NCBI GenBank assembly: GCA_020631735.1
Contig: CM036197.1
Coordinates: 49,833,880 to 49,897,879 of the forward strand
Reading direction: 5' to 3'
Source: Saccharum officinarum
Lineage: Eukaryota; Streptophyta; Magnoliopsida; Poales; Poaceae
Length of the DNA: 64,000 nt
Shown: one piece after another, positions 1 to 11,620 of the stretch
Numbering within the stretch: position 1 is the stretch's first letter
Layout of the letters: the number at the start of each line of letters is the position of its first letter
Notes under the pieces: generated by a model
What the model was told of the DNA's origin: nothing
What the model saw: the letters and a program-made list of their open reading frames with translations, nothing else
Databases searched by the model: none
Made by a program: the position numbers and the translations under genes

Positions 1-766
1 TTTTCTAAAACATAAGAGGCCTGTGTGGGGCTGGTAGAAGAGGGCAGTTTAAGCATCTGATGAGCCAGCACCATCTAGAGGTAGTCTGTCTACAAGAAAC
101 AATCAAGAGAGACTATACTGATCAATTATTAAAAGACTTGGTCAATGGACAAGATTTCATCTGGATTTGGAGGCACTCTCACTGGAGTGAAAAAAGTTGA
201 CATAGAGGTGTTAAGCAGTGATAGAGGGGCTTTCTTTTCAAGCATTAGAGCTAAAAGCAAACAGAATAATCTGGAATAGGAAGTTATTAATGTATATGGG
301 TCTGTTCAGAATGAGAGGAAGCAAGATTTTCTAGAGGAGATTTCAGCAAATATTAGTAACACACAATGCTCTTTTATTTTCGGAGGAGATTTTAATCTCA
401 TTAGGTATGCATTAGAGAAATCATCACAACACATTGATCAGAACAAGATGGACCTCTTTAATAAATTTATTTCTGATAATAGAATCAAAGAGATGCTTAG
501 GAAGGGCAATAAATTTACATGGACCAACAAACAAGACCAACCTATCATGAGTACCCTAGACAGACTTTTCACTAGCTATGACTAGGACTTTCACTATCCA
601 TGGGCTACTTGTGAAGTGCTCCCTAGAGTGGGATCAGATCATAATCCTCTCCTAGTTACAATAGGGGATACTAGAGTGAGCCATCCTTATATGTTCAGAT
701 TTGAAATGGCCTGGTTCACCCAAGAGGAGTTTCAGGGTAAGTTGATGCTCGATGGCTAAATAGAGG
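1..766 (+). mobile_element. L1-type LINE fragment, endonuclease region (copy A)
   Basis: Conceptual translation gives the apurinic-type endonuclease of a plant L1 retrotransposon: an LQET motif near 86-97, FGGDFN at about 379-396 and GSDHNP at about 631-648. This endonuclease nicks target DNA to prime reverse transcription. The frame is broken by at least one frameshift near 195 and by TAG codons near 278 and 584, each where Trp would be expected. The fragment continues off the left edge and ends at 766, where a Copia element is inserted. The same sequence recurs at 10856-11620 with hardly any changes. Confidence 0.85.
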
Positions 767-2670
767 TGAAAGCCCAAGTTTGGTTTTGATAATTAATGAT
801 ATCAAGTTGCTAATGTCATGTGTTAAGTGTTTTGAGTTAGGCATAAGCAACATATGTGATGAAGGTGTATGTGGCAAGGAGTGGTAGCCACAAGATCACA
901 AAGAGATGGTGCATGGACATGAAATGATGATCATGGTGGAGATGCACATAATATGAAGGACATGATGATCAAGTGTAGGAGAAGGATCTAAGAGCGCAAG
1001 GCAAAGGTATAACCATAGGGGTTTTCCTTTTACCGGTCTAAGATGAGTAGAGAAGTGATTGACTGGGTTTAGGATACATAGCCGACTATCAAGAGGGGCA
1101 ATCACGGTTAGCTCGGGGATCAAGTGCTACTAGATCATTGTCTTGAGCATATGCATTAGGATCTAGTAAAGAGCTAACATAACATCTTGAAAAATGATTG
1201 TGAAATGCTAACACACATGCACATGGTGGTGTACACTTGGTGGTGTTAGCACATTTGCGAAGGCGGTGGAGTTTAAGCAGTAGAGAGAGGTTTGGGTTCC
1301 TCTCTCCCTCCCACCGAGCTTGTGAGGCGGGATTTGACGCTTTTTGGGGAAGTGAAATGCCTATTTTCTTTTACGCCGGAAGTCAGAAAAGAAACGAAGG
1401 TGAACGGAGGTCATAGAGGTGACCGGACGCTAGACCGGACGCGGTCTCTGTATGACCGGACGCGTCCGGTCAGCGTTCAGTGTCTGCGCGTGTTTTAGGT
1501 TGATGATCGGACGCGCAGCGCGTCCGGTCACTGTCGACCGGACGCGTCCGGTCGTTCAGAGAGCTTACTAGACTCTAACCGGACGCTGGCACTGTGGCGT
1601 CCGGTCAGTTCTACAGCGCGTCCGGTCGCTGTTTTATTGTGCGCTACTCAGGCTTGACCAGCGCGTCCGATCAGTTGCGGGACCAGCGTGTCCGGTCGCA
1701 CCTAGCGCGTCCGGTCTGCGCGACCAGCGCGTCCGGTCGGTGCTTTGGAAATTAGCCGTTGCGTGACCGGCGCGTCCGGTCAGTATGACCAGCGCGTCCG
1801 GTCAGCGCGATTTTCGGCTGTTTAAGTTCCTAACGGCTAACTACGTACCCCTTCGCTATAAATAGGAGTTGGCCGGGGTTTGAGGGCATTTCTTGCATAT
1901 TTTAAGACCTAGAGACATCCTTTGAGCTAGAGAACAACCCCTCCACTCATCTCTTTTCTTAGTTGCACATATTGAGTGAGATTGAGTGAGATTCAAGTGC
2001 ATTGCTTGAGAGTTGCATTCTAGAGGCACTTGATCTTCGAGTTGCTATGGATTTCTTGTTACTCTTCCGTGTTTCCCGACACGGTAGACGGCTTAGAGCA
2101 GCGGAGGTGATTGAGCTTGCAATTGGAGATTGTTGGAGCCCTCACCAAGTGTTGTAAGGGGTTCTTGATCCTTCCCCGTGGGAGTTCGCAAATTGGATAC
2201 TCTAGTGGAGCTCGTGGCTTGGAGGATCCCCATCTTGTGTGCGGTTGTGCGGCGCCCGTCAAGGGCTTGACTCTTGATAGTCAATTAGCTCGTGAACCGA
2301 CAAGTGGGTGTATCGCCACAACGGGGAGTAGCTTGCCGGGAAGCAAGTGAACCTCGAGATAAATTCTTGTGCCATTCTCTTCCTGAGGACTTCTCTTGTG
2401 TGATTGATTGATTGATTGATACTTCTCATCTCTACACAGCGGTATAATCACTCAAAGCTCTTCTCTTATATTACTTCTTGTTTCTAGCTTGTAGTTGTTG
2501 TTGTGTTTAGTGAATAGCTTTGTTATAGACTTGTGTAGGTGGCTTGCTTAATTAGTTAGAGCTAGTGCATTTGCTTCGCCACCTTTCGTACTAACGTGTG
2601 GTTAAGTAATCCTTGTAGAAGTTTTAATTAGGCTATTCACCCCTCCCCTCTAGCCTATTTGTACCTTACA
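767..2670 (+). repeat. 5' LTR of Copia copy A
   Basis: A 1904-bp repeat beginning TGAAAGCC and ending CCTTACA, with canonical TG/CA ends, preceded by AGAGG. It matches 11621-13518 closely and 19912-21719 less closely. The GC-rich middle (about 1425-1805) holds many copies of GCGTCCGGTC and its inverse GACCGGACGC. A TATA box, CTATAAATAG, lies at 1856-1865, so transcription likely starts about 30 bp downstream; the part before it is U3. Confidence 0.92.
1856..1865 (+). promoter_or_regulatory. LTR TATA box (copy A)
   Basis: CTATAAATAG just downstream of the GC-rich repeat array, conserved in all three LTR copies at 12708-12717 and 20915-20924. It is a probable retrotransposon promoter. Confidence 0.7.
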
Positions 2671-2672
2671 AG

Positions 2673-2685
2673 TGGTATCGGAGCC
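2673..2685 (+). other. Primer binding site, initiator Met-tRNA type
   Basis: TGGTATCGGAGCC starts two bases after the 5' LTR. It is nearly identical to the usual plant Copia site TGGTATCAGAGCC, which pairs with the 3' end of initiator methionine tRNA and primes minus-strand cDNA synthesis. The same site is at 13521-13533. Confidence 0.9.
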
Positions 2686-2745
2686 GAGGCACTATTTATT
2701 TGAGGCTTAACAACCTACGGTGAAAAAGAAATGGCTTAATTAAGC

Positions 2746-4530
2746 TTGCACATCAACAACACCAAGAAGGCACCTCACTTTGATGGCACAAATTATGCAT
2801 ATTGGAAGGTTAAGATGACCGCACATCTAAAGTCAATCAATAGAGAAGTGTGGAAGATCACTGAAACAAAATTTGAGGTTGCTAATCCGGAAGCACCTAC
2901 ACCGGTGGAAGAGAAGAAGCTCCAATGCAATGACATTGTCATTAGTGCTCTTCATGAGGCATTAGATGACAAGACATTTGAGCAAGTGAAGAACATAGAG
3001 ATTGCTCATGATGCTTGGGCCAAGCTAGAAGAAACATTTGAGGGCACCGAAGGCACAAAGACCGCTAAAGCATATATCTTGCAAGAAAAATTTTTAAGCT
3101 TAAAGATGCAAGATGATGAGAGTGTACTGGAGATGTTTCATAGGTTGCAAGTCATTGTCAATGAGCTTAAGGCACTTGGTGAGGAGGTCAAGGACAATCA
3201 ATTCTCTATAAAGTTCTTGAGAAGTCTACCCAAGAGATTTAATACATTGATCACCGTGCTAGTGAGGACTACATTGAAGGATTCAACTCCTCAACAAATA
3301 TTCCAAGAAGTGATGACCGATGATTCATATAGAGAAGATGATGAGAAGGATGAGTTGGTCAAGAAGAAGAAGAATAAAAATGAGAAGAAAGATGATGAAA
3401 AGAAGAAGAGTGTGGCATTCAAAGCCACCACAGCCAAGGGCAAATCTAAGATTGAATCATCAAGTGATAAAGACTCAAGCTCTTATGATAGTGATGACAT
3501 TGATAAGAAGATGGCTCTTTTTGTTAAGCAATTTGGCAAATTCATGAAGAAGAAAGACTATCGTGCAAGAAGGAGAAAGAACTCATCCAAGAAGAGTGAG
3601 CATACCATGAGATGCTTTAGATGCCATAGCAAGGATCATCTCATTGCAAAGTGTCCTTATGATAGTGATGATGAAAATGCTATCAAGAAGGAGAAGAAGA
3701 AGCAAGAAAAGAAGAAGAGCTCTCATAAGAAGAAGAATGATTCTCATGTTGCTACTTGGGATAGTGATGATTTCTCAAGTGATGATGAGAATGATAACAA
3801 GAGCAAGAAGAAGGGACATGCTAGCATTGCCATCCAAGAGAAGGTCTCCCTCTTCGACACTCCATCGTGCTTCATGGCTAAGGCCGCTAAGGTATCATCC
3901 GACGATGAGAGTGATCATGATAATACTAGTGATAGTGATAAAGAAGAATTCACTAAAGATGAACTAATCACTATGCTAAAAGATTGCACTCAACATTTTA
4001 AAGAATCTAGAAAGGAGTGCAAGGGCTTGCTTAAGGAAAAGAAAAACCTTATGCAAGAACTTGATGAGCTTAGGGCATCTTATGAGAGTCTAAAGGTAGA
4101 CCATAAGAAGCTTCAAAAGTCTCACACTAAGCTTGAAGAAGCTCATTCCTCTCTAGTTGAAAAATGTAAAAACATACCAACTAATGTTGAGAAAGCTAAA
4201 ACTTGTAACATAGGCATATCATGTGATATAATTGATGAAACTTTTCATAAGCCTATTATTGTTGCTCCCACTAACCCTTCATGTAGCTCATCTACATCAT
4301 CCTCATCTAGTAGTGGCGGTTTCACTTGTGACTCCACACTAATAGTTGAGAATAAAAATCTCAAGAAGGAGGTAAAAGAGCTTAATCACACATTAGCTAA
4401 GACTTATGGTGGTGAGGACCGCTTGCTTATGTGCTTGGTACCCAAAGAGCTTCTCTCTACAAAGAGGGATTGGGCTATAACCCCAAGAAAGGCAAGGCCA
4501 CTTTTGCTCCTCACAAGACTCGTTTTGTGA
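2746..4530 (+). pseudogene. Copia gag (copy A), long coiled-coil Gag
   Basis: A 594-residue open frame. The N-terminal 190 residues match the Copia Gag capsid-like domain (FDGTNYAYWK near the start). A Lys- and Asp/Ser-rich middle carries a zinc knuckle CFRCHSKDHLIAKC (CX2CX4HX4C) near residue 290, and a Leu/Lys/Glu-rich coiled coil spans about 405-480. The likely original start just upstream reads ATG GCT TAA, so the start is already lost; this ORF begins at an internal Met. A frameshift near 4430 moves the C-terminal part, with a second knuckle CKSCKQVGHIEQHC (about 4549-4590), into another frame. The same shift is in the other copy. Confidence 0.85.
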
Positions 4531-4800
4531 AGAACAATAGTAGCTATTGCAAAAGTTGCAAGCAAGTTGGTCACATAGAGCAACATTGCATGAACAAGAA
4601 ATCCAATGCAAATATATCCTCAATTAAGTTTGATTCTTTTATATGCTTACCATGGGTACAAATGATGTTCATGCTAAGTTCATTGGTGCACCATGGATGG
4701 GCTCAAAGAAGAAAGCCATTTGGGTACCAAAGAGCTTAGTCACTAACCTTGGAGGACCCAAACAAGTTTGGTACCTAAAAAGAATTGATCTTGTCTTGTA
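4431..4800 (+). pseudogene. Gag C-terminal segment with second zinc knuckle (copy A)
   Basis: Overlaps the end of the main gag frame in a different frame, and continues Gag after a frameshift. It carries a second CX2CX4HX4C knuckle, the nucleic-acid-binding motif of retroelement nucleocapsids. A further shift near 4645 separates it from the protease. Copy B has the knuckle in one frame (15276-15647), so the later shift is private to copy A. Confidence 0.7.
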
Positions 4801-4831
4801 GGTCAATTACAAAGTCAGAGGAAGGCATTGG

Positions 4832-5104
4832 GTGCTTGATAGTGGGTGCACTCAACATATGACCGAGGATTCTTGTATGTTCAAATCAATTGATACAAGT
4901 CAAAATGGTGGTTTTGATGCTATCACTTTCGGCAACAACAAGAAAGGCAAGGTCAAGAGGCTTGGTAAAATTGCTATCTCAAATGACATGAACCTATCTA
5001 ATGTGTTGATAGTTGAGAGCTTGTATTTCAATCTTTTATCGGTGGCACAACTTTGTGATCTTGGCTTCAAGTGCATATTTGGTAGTGATGATGTTAAGTC
5101 ATAA
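4832..5104 (+). pseudogene. Copia aspartic protease (copy A)
   Basis: Begins LDSGCTQHMT; the DSG triad is the catalytic signature of retropepsin-type proteases in Copia polyproteins, and the downstream NLLSV segment is typical. A TAA at about 5102-5104 separates it from the GAG-pre-integrase segment. The same stop occurs in copy B (15950), so it predates the split of the copies. Confidence 0.85.
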
Positions 5105-5121
5105 GTGTTGATGGATCAAAT

Positions 5122-6102
5122 TTGATATTCAAAGGATTTAGACATGGTAGCTTATACTTGGTTGACTTCAATGATAGTGAGACACAATTGACATCATGCT
5201 TGCTTAGTAAATCTAGTATGGGTTGGTTATGGCATAGAAGGCTTGGTCATGTTGGAATGAAACAATTGAACAAACTTTTGAGGCATGACTTAGTTAGAGG
5301 CTTGAAAGATGTGACTTTTGAAAAGGATAAACCATGTAGTGCTTGTCAAGCCGGCAAACAAGTTAGAAATACACATCCTAGTAAGAGTGAAATGAGCACA
5401 TCAAAGGCATTTGAGCTATTGCACATGGACTTGTTTAGGCCAACAACATACACTAGCATTGGTGGCAACAAGTATGGTTTTGTGATTGTTGATGACTACA
5501 CTAGATATACTTGGGTGTTCTTTCTCTATGACAAGAGTGATGTTTATGATCTATTCAAGTCTTTTGTCAAGAGAGTGCAAAATGAGTTTGAGACTACCAT
5601 CAAGAAGATTAGAAGTGACAATGGTAGTGAGTTCAAGAACATAAGAATTGAAGATTTATGTGATGATCTTGGTATTGGACATCAATTCTCACCAACCTAC
5701 ACTCCTCAATCCAATGGTGTAGTTGAAAGGAAAAATAGAACCTTGATTGATATGGCTAGATCAATGCTTAGTGAATACAATGTTAGTCATTCATTTTGGA
5801 GTGAAGCCATCAACACGGCTTGCTATTGTAGCAACCGTCTCTATTGCCATGGGAAGCTTGGGAAGACACCATATGAGCTATTGAATGGAAGAAAGCCCAA
5901 CATTGCATACTTTAGAGTGTTTGGTTGCAAATGCTATATTCTCAAGAAAGGCACTAGATTGAGCAAGTTTGAAAAGAAATGTGATGAAGGGTTCTTACTT
6001 GGTTATTCTACCACAAGCAAGGCATATAGAGTTTGGAATCTCACAAATGGCACCTTGGAAGAAGTTCATGATGTTGAGTTTGATGAAACCCAAGGGTCTT
6101 AA
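5122..6102 (+). pseudogene. Copia integrase (copy A)
   Basis: A 326-residue segment that inserts cDNA into the genome. It shows the N-terminal HHCC zinc motif (HRRLGH ... CSACQAGK, residues about 38-78), then the DDE core: the Asp of LLHMDLF, the Asp of RSDNGSEF, and the Glu of NGVVERKNR. The C-terminal GKTPYELLNGRKPN and FGCKCYILK blocks are typical Copia features. It ends at a TAA shared with copy B. Unlike copy B, the catalytic Glu is kept here. Confidence 0.9.
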
Positions 6103-6126
6103 AATGAAGCTCAAAACCTTGATGAT

Positions 6127-7163
6127 GTGAGAGGAGATCAATTATCAAATGCAATGAAGAACATGGACATTGGTGATATAAGGCCGATGCAAGTTGATGA
6201 TGATAGTGACATACATATGATTAATCAAAATGTGCAAATCGATACAAATCAAGCAAGCTCAAGTGGTTCTCATGATGAAGTGCAAGACCAAAGTCAAGCA
6301 AGTGGAAGCAATCAACTCCCAATACTCCAACCTACTAGCATTGCAAGAGATTATCCATTGGACCAAATCATTGGTGGAATTCAAAGTGGTGTTCAAACTA
6401 GATCAAGGCTAGCATCCTTTTGTGAGCATTACTCATTTGTGTCACTTGAAGAACCTAAGAAATTAGAAGATGCTTTGAAGGATTCCGATTGGGTAAATGC
6501 CATGCATGAAGAACTAAACAACTTTGCTAGAAATCAAGTTTGGAAACTTGTTGAGAGGCCAAAGAACTACAATGTGATTGGTACTAAGTGGGTCTTTAGA
6601 AACAAGCAAGATCAAGATGGCATGGTTGTGAGGAACAAAGCAAGATGAGTAGCATAAGGATACACTCAAGTTGAGGGTCTTGACTTTGGAGAGACATATG
6701 CACCGATTGTAAGATTAGAGGCAATTAGAATCTTATTAGCATATGCTTGTGCACACAACATCAAGCTCTATCAAATGGATGTTAAGAGTGCATTTCTCAA
6801 TGGCTACATCAATGAAGAAGTTTATGTTGAGCAACCTCCCGTTTTGAAGATGATAAGAAGCCCGACCATGTTTACAAGCTAAAGAAGGCATTGTATGGTT
6901 TGAAGCAAGCACCTAGAGCATGGTATGAGAGGTTGAGGAACTTTCTCCTCTCTAAAGGGTTCAAGATGGGAAAGGTTGACACCACTCTCTTCACCAAGAA
7001 GCTTGGAAATGACTTGTTTGTGTTGCAAATCTATGTGGATGACATTATCTTTGGATCAACTAACCAAGACTTTTGTGAAGAGTTTGGAAATATGATGGCT
7101 AATGAGTTTGAGATGTCTATGATTGGAGAGCTTAGTTACTTCCTTGGACTTCAAATCAAGTAA
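6127..7163 (+). pseudogene. Copia reverse transcriptase (copy A)
   Basis: Contains the start of the Copia RT domain (WVFRNKQDQDG at about 6589-6621), the MDVKSAFLNG motif, LYGLKQAPRAWYERL and the catalytic YVDD within LQIYVDDIIFG (near 7030-7050). Two nonsense codons (TGA then TAA, about 6646-6657) lie where Copia elements normally read through. A missing G near 6840 shifts the frame between YVEQPP and the next block; copy B has that G (GG against G). The enzyme cannot be made intact. Confidence 0.88.
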
Positions 7164-7983
7164 ATGAAGAATGACACTTCTGTAAGTCAAGGTAAGTACA
7201 TCAAGGACATGATCAAAAGTTTAGATTGCAAGATGCTAAGCCAATGAGTACACCAATGGACACAAATGATCAATTGGGTATTGATGCTAGTGGAAACATG
7301 GTAGATCAAAAGCAATACCGGTCTATGATTGGAAGTTTGCTCTATGTCACCGCTTCTAGGCCGGATGTGATGTTTAGTGTGTGCAAGTGTGCAAGATATC
7401 AAGCTTCACCTAGAGAAAGTCACTTGAAAGCAACCAAGAGGATATTGAGATATATAAAGGGCACTCATGATGTTGGATTATGGTTTCCAAAGGGGTCTAA
7501 TTTTGAGTTGATTGGATATTCGGATTCCGACTATGGTGGTTGCAAGATTGATAGAATGAGCACAAGTGGCACTTGTCAATTGCTTGGAAGGTCTCTTGTT
7601 TCATGGTCATCAAAGAAACAAAATAGTGTTGCACTATCTACCGCCGAGGCCGAATACATTAGTGCGGTAGTTGTTGTGCACAATTGCTTTGGATGAAGGT
7701 AACTTTGAGTGACTTTGGAATTAAATTCAAGAATGTGCCTTTGTTTTGTGATAATGAGAGTGCTATCAAGATGACTCAAAATCCGGTTCAACATTCAAGA
7801 ATGAAGCACATTGACATAAGACATCACTTCATAAGAGACCATCAATAAAAGGGTGATATTAGCGTTGAGAGCATTGGCACCGAAGATCAACTAGCCGACA
7901 TATTTACAAAACCACTTGATGAAAAGATATTTTACAAGTTGAAGAATGAATTGAACATACTTGACTTCTCCAACTTGAAATGA
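7164..7983 (+). pseudogene. Copia RNase H and end of pol (copy A)
   Basis: Carries the RT-RNase H connection (SRPDVMFSVCKCAR) and Ty1/Copia RNase H blocks (GYSDSDYGG, TSGTCQLLG, SWSSKKQNSVALSTAEAEY). It ends with LADIFTKPL ... LKNELNIL before TGA at 7981-7983. It is broken by a TAA at about 7161, a deletion near 7218, a frameshift near 7665 and a TAA near 7847. The shift near 7665 is absent from copy B. Confidence 0.85.
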
Positions 7984-9058
7984 GTGCACCCCACATTCTT
8001 ATATGACATGCCTCTCCTCCAACATAGTAAGGTAAAGTTGTTTGGCATATCATTCATACTTTGCTAAGGACATGGTTACAACATATAGACATATTTGCAT
8101 GACAAATAGGCTCATTCATGAAAATCAAATGATTTTGATGTATATATGGTACCAATATTGCTTCTATGTTTGATTGATTTAGTGGTAGCATATGACATGT
8201 TTATGAGCTTGCAAACCTAGTGTTAAATCTAGAAAATGAGCTCATGATGTGTAATTCAACATGCTCAAAATAACCCTTATACTTTATGAGATGTGAAGAA
8301 ACTTGTGCTTGGATCAAACCGAATTACATATTCTAGGCAAGTGATCTAGATTGAACCATAATTTGGACTCCCTCACATTGATTGACTTGACTCTCACTAA
8401 AATTGGCATCTTTTTGGTGATTGTTGACAAAGGGGGAGAGAAAAGTCACAAAGATATTGCAAAGAGGAAGAAAGAGAAAATAAGGGGGAGAGAAAAGTCA
8501 CAAAGATAAAAAGTTAAGTTACAAAGGAGAGAAAAGGATCAATTAAAATTGAGCACACAAGTAGGGGGAGCAAGCTCATGAATTATTTATTGCATTTGTA
8601 TGTGCACTAACATGATGATGTGTTGCATTGCAAATTTAATTTCGATATTCATGATTGAATGATGTTTGCTAGAAATAGAACTTGAATGATGATTTATTGA
8701 GAGTAGCTTTACAAGTGGTATCTAGACACCTTTTGATTATAATGTTGATCTCATGGGGTATTTTAGTGTTTGTGATCTTTACAAGTGATGTATTACAAGT
8801 GGTGTCTAGCTACATCGATGCTAAGGATGGTATATAAAGGCAACTCGATTGGTATCACGCTTCAAAGGTCTATTCTATATACCTTAGCATCAATTTGATA
8901 GTAGTAACTCCCACAAAATTCAAAATCCATACATATGTGCACAATTGAACCAAAACTCATGGAAGCACATATGTAGGGGGAGCTAATACTATCGAAATTG
9001 AAAATTGATTTCATTTCATATCTTTGTGATGGTTGTCATCAATTACCAAAAAGGGGGA
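7984..9058 (+). other. Noncoding post-pol region and polypurine tract (copy A)
   Basis: About 1.07 kb without a credible ORF. It contains repeated purine-rich runs (AAGGGGGAGAGAAAAG near 8431 and 8485) and ends in AAAAAGGGGGA, the likely plus-strand primer next to the missing 3' LTR. SIRE-lineage elements often have a long region here, sometimes with an envelope-like frame; none is visible. Confidence 0.7.
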
Positions 9059-9158
9059 NNNNNNNNNNNNNNNNNNNNNNNNNNNNNNNNNNNNNNNNNN
9101 NNNNNNNNNNNNNNNNNNNNNNNNNNNNNNNNNNNNNNNNNNNNNNNNNNNNNNNNNN
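9059..9158. other. Assembly gap of 100 N
   Basis: Exactly 100 consecutive N, a conventional scaffold gap of unknown size. It falls where the 3' LTR of copy A should begin; sequence beyond it is unrelated to that LTR. Confidence 0.98.
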
Positions 9159-9771
9159 ATTGTACAAGTTATATTTTATTGAACAGAATGAATAGAGATA
9201 ACGGCCATGCCCCACATATATTATTTTATTTGCCTATGTGTCGACGCGTCTGGAAGATGCGATTTTATTTCTGACACCCATGGGTTTGCTAGTTGCAGTG
9301 TTGATGATTTGTTTTTGCTGGCCAACACTGGAGACGCTCTAAGGCAAACTCACCAGTAAACAAACGTTGGTATCTTGATCTATGTCAGTGCAAGTCAGCA
9401 AGACAATCGATGTGAATTCTGGCCGAAGCACTACCATATATCTACTGCCGGGTTGGTGTTGTCCACTCTTGAGACAACATTTGCACACACGCAATGGTGT
9501 AATTCATCAAAAAAAAACACAACGCACATCGCACATGCTCCAATCTCCTCATTTGACTAACGCCTTGACGGCTTTGACGACACTACACACCTCCCAAGAA
9601 ATCTTACTGCTCTGTTGCTGCTCCGTAACTTGGAGTACACTGGGAAATTTATTTCCATGGTCATACGTTCACACGAGGATAGCTTGTCAATGGCAGAGAG
9701 CAGGCAGTGTCAAGTGAGCGGCAGTGAGTTGCATGTAGTCTTGTTAACTATTGAGCCTGGTGTAGAGGGGC
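9159..9771. other. Unassigned flank left of the LINE insertion
   Basis: I recognise no gene or repeat here. It is the ancestral left flank of the LINE target site; its continuation resumes at 24801 once the LINE and nested Copia are removed. Short ORFs are present but show no codon or family signal. Confidence 0.6.
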
Positions 9772-9786
9772 AAAGTCTCGGAGAAG
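9772..9786 (+). repeat. LINE target-site duplication, left copy
   Basis: AAAGTCTCGGAGAAG, matched perfectly at 24786-24800. A 15-bp duplication is normal for L1-type target-primed insertion and fixes both LINE ends. Confidence 0.85.
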
Positions 9787-10855
9787 CAGGGGAGAAGAAG
9801 CAACAATAATTCCTAGAGATAATGAGGTTATGACTCAACAGAGTGTGACAGATGGAGAGAAGGTAGTGATTGAAAAGAAAAATATGGAGATGAGAAGTCT
9901 GTGGGGGGGGGTTCTGATGTTCTAAATATTGACTCTACAGAAAAAGATCCTAACATAGAGCAAAACTTTACACAAACTGATACCTTGGTACAGGGGGTTG
10001 ATCAGACCATGAGAAGTGAGGAAATGGATGAAGAACTAGTGGATTAGATGGAGATTATGATCTCATAGAATAAGAGAAAGCAGAGATGGAATAGTATGAG
10101 AAAGAGCTAGCTGATCAAGAAGAGAATGAATAGAGAGCACAGATGGTATTGTTGGAAAAGAAAATTAAAGAGAGAACTCAACAGCTAGGGCCAGTGATGA
10201 ATTTCACAGAGGGGGCTACATCTAATATGAATGAGGATGTTTTAAATGAAGAAAGTGAGGAGGAGATTACCAAGGAGCCTGAAGAAAAACAAGTTTCTGG
10301 AAAGATGAAAGAGGGGGGAGACAAAACTGGTACAATGGCTAGAGGGGTCAAAGTACAACCAGCAATTGCACAGAGGAGAAGCCTGAGGGTAGCCAATCAA
10401 GGCAACATTTTGGAGCAGGCAACCAAACTCAAGGCACAAAAGAATGAAGTCACAGGTAAATCTTAGTTTACTACTTTTACTTCGCAACCTTCTGATAAAT
10501 TATCCAAAGTTTCAAAAATCTATAAAATCAAACTAGGTAATGAAACTGAAGCTCACCTTGCTATTGATAGACTTAAGGCACATGAAGCAGCTAAGGCTGC
10601 TATTTTAGAGGCAAAACAAAAAGTCCAGCAATCACAAAAACAGAATAAACAAAAAGTCCAGCAATTACAAAAATAGAATATATCTCCTAATCGTTTTGCA
10701 GTACTAGAGGTGGAGCATGACATAGAATGGGTTATTTGTGAGGTGGCAGATGACCAAATAGAGGAGATTTTCAAAGAAGTTTTCCAGAAAGAGAGTGAGC
10801 ACAAGAAGATGAAGGCCCCACGAGGGGCATGCCAAGGAAACATAAATGAAGATTA
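9787..10855 (+). pseudogene. LINE ORF1 C-terminal / linker remnant
   Basis: Glu/Lys-rich open segments (e.g. 10143-10466, and about 10690-10892 with NRFAVLE) precede the endonuclease, as in the ORF1-ORF2 region of grass LINEs. No zinc knuckle is seen. Two direct copies of an AAAAAGTCCAGCAAT-type segment (10617 and 10650) and a run of nine or ten G near 9902 are present. The function of this segment in LINEs is unclear. Confidence 0.55.
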
Positions 10856-11620
10856 TTTTCTAAAACATAAGAGGCCTGTGTGGGGCTGGTAGAAGAGGGC
10901 AGTTTAAGCATCTGATGAGCCAGCACCATCTAGAGGTAGTCTGTCTACAAGAAACAATCAAGAGAGACTATACTGATCAATTATTAAAAGACTTGGTCAA
11001 TGGACAAGATTTCATCTGGATTTGGAGGCACTCTCACTGGAGTGAAAAAAGTTGACATAGAGGTGTTAAGCAGTGATAGAGGGGCTTTCTTTTCAAGCAT
11101 TAGAGCTAAAAGCAAACAGAATAATCTGGAATAGGAAGTTATTAATGTATATGGGTCTGTTCAGAATGAGAGGAAGCAAGATTTTCTAGAGGAGATTTCA
11201 GCAAATATTAGTAACACACAATGCTCTTTTATTTTCGGAGGAGATTTTAATCTCATTAGGTATGCATTAGAGAAATCATCACAACACATTGATCAGAACA
11301 AGATGGACCTCTTTAATAAATTTATTTCTGATAATAGAATCAAAGAGATGCTTAGGAAGGGCAATAAATTTACATGGACCAACAAACAAGACCAACCTAT
11401 CATGAGTACCCTAGACAGACTTTTCACTAGCTATGACTAGGACTTTCACTATCCATGGGCTACTTGTGAAGTGCTCCCTAGAGTGGGATCAGATCATAAT
11501 CCTCTCCTAGTTACAATAGGGGATACTAGAGTGAGCCATCCTTATATGTTCAGATTTGAAATGGCCTGGTTCACCAAGAGGAGTTTCAGGGTAAGTTGAT
11601 GCTCGATGGCTAAATAGAGG
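10856..11620 (+). pseudogene. LINE endonuclease segment (copy B)
   Basis: Same motifs as 1-766 (LQET, GGDFN, GSDHNP) and the same stop codons, with one base missing relative to copy A near 11574. It ends at AGAGG (11616-11620), the target-site duplication of the Copia element inserted here. Confidence 0.85.

Larger units (their letters stand above)
767..9058 (+). mobile_element. SIRE/Maximus-like Copia retrotransposon, copy A, lacks 3' LTR
   Basis: Layout: 5' LTR (767-2670), primer binding site, gag, protease, integrase, reverse transcriptase, RNase H (ending 7983), a roughly 1-kb noncoding tail and a polypurine tract at 9050-9058. The 100-N gap follows where the 3' LTR should begin. Domain order (integrase before RT) makes it Copia. 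Long LTRs and a long Lys/Asp/Ser-rich, coiled-coil Gag suggest the SIRE/Maximus lineage. Several in-frame stops and frameshifts make it non-autonomous. It is nearly identical to 11621-19911 and sits at the same point in the same LINE. Confidence 0.9.

Noticed and set aside
896..1123. Minus-strand ORF of 75 codons, repeated at 11750-12166 and 20041-20268
   Set aside because: It lies within the LTR and recurs only because the LTR is repeated; no protein family signal.
3320..3967. Arg/Met-rich plus-strand ORFs inside gag
   Set aside because: Frame shadows of the AAG/GAT-rich gag coding sequence.
7984..9050. Envelope-like frame after pol, as in some SIRE-type elements
   Set aside because: No open frame of useful length and no membrane or signal segment in either copy.
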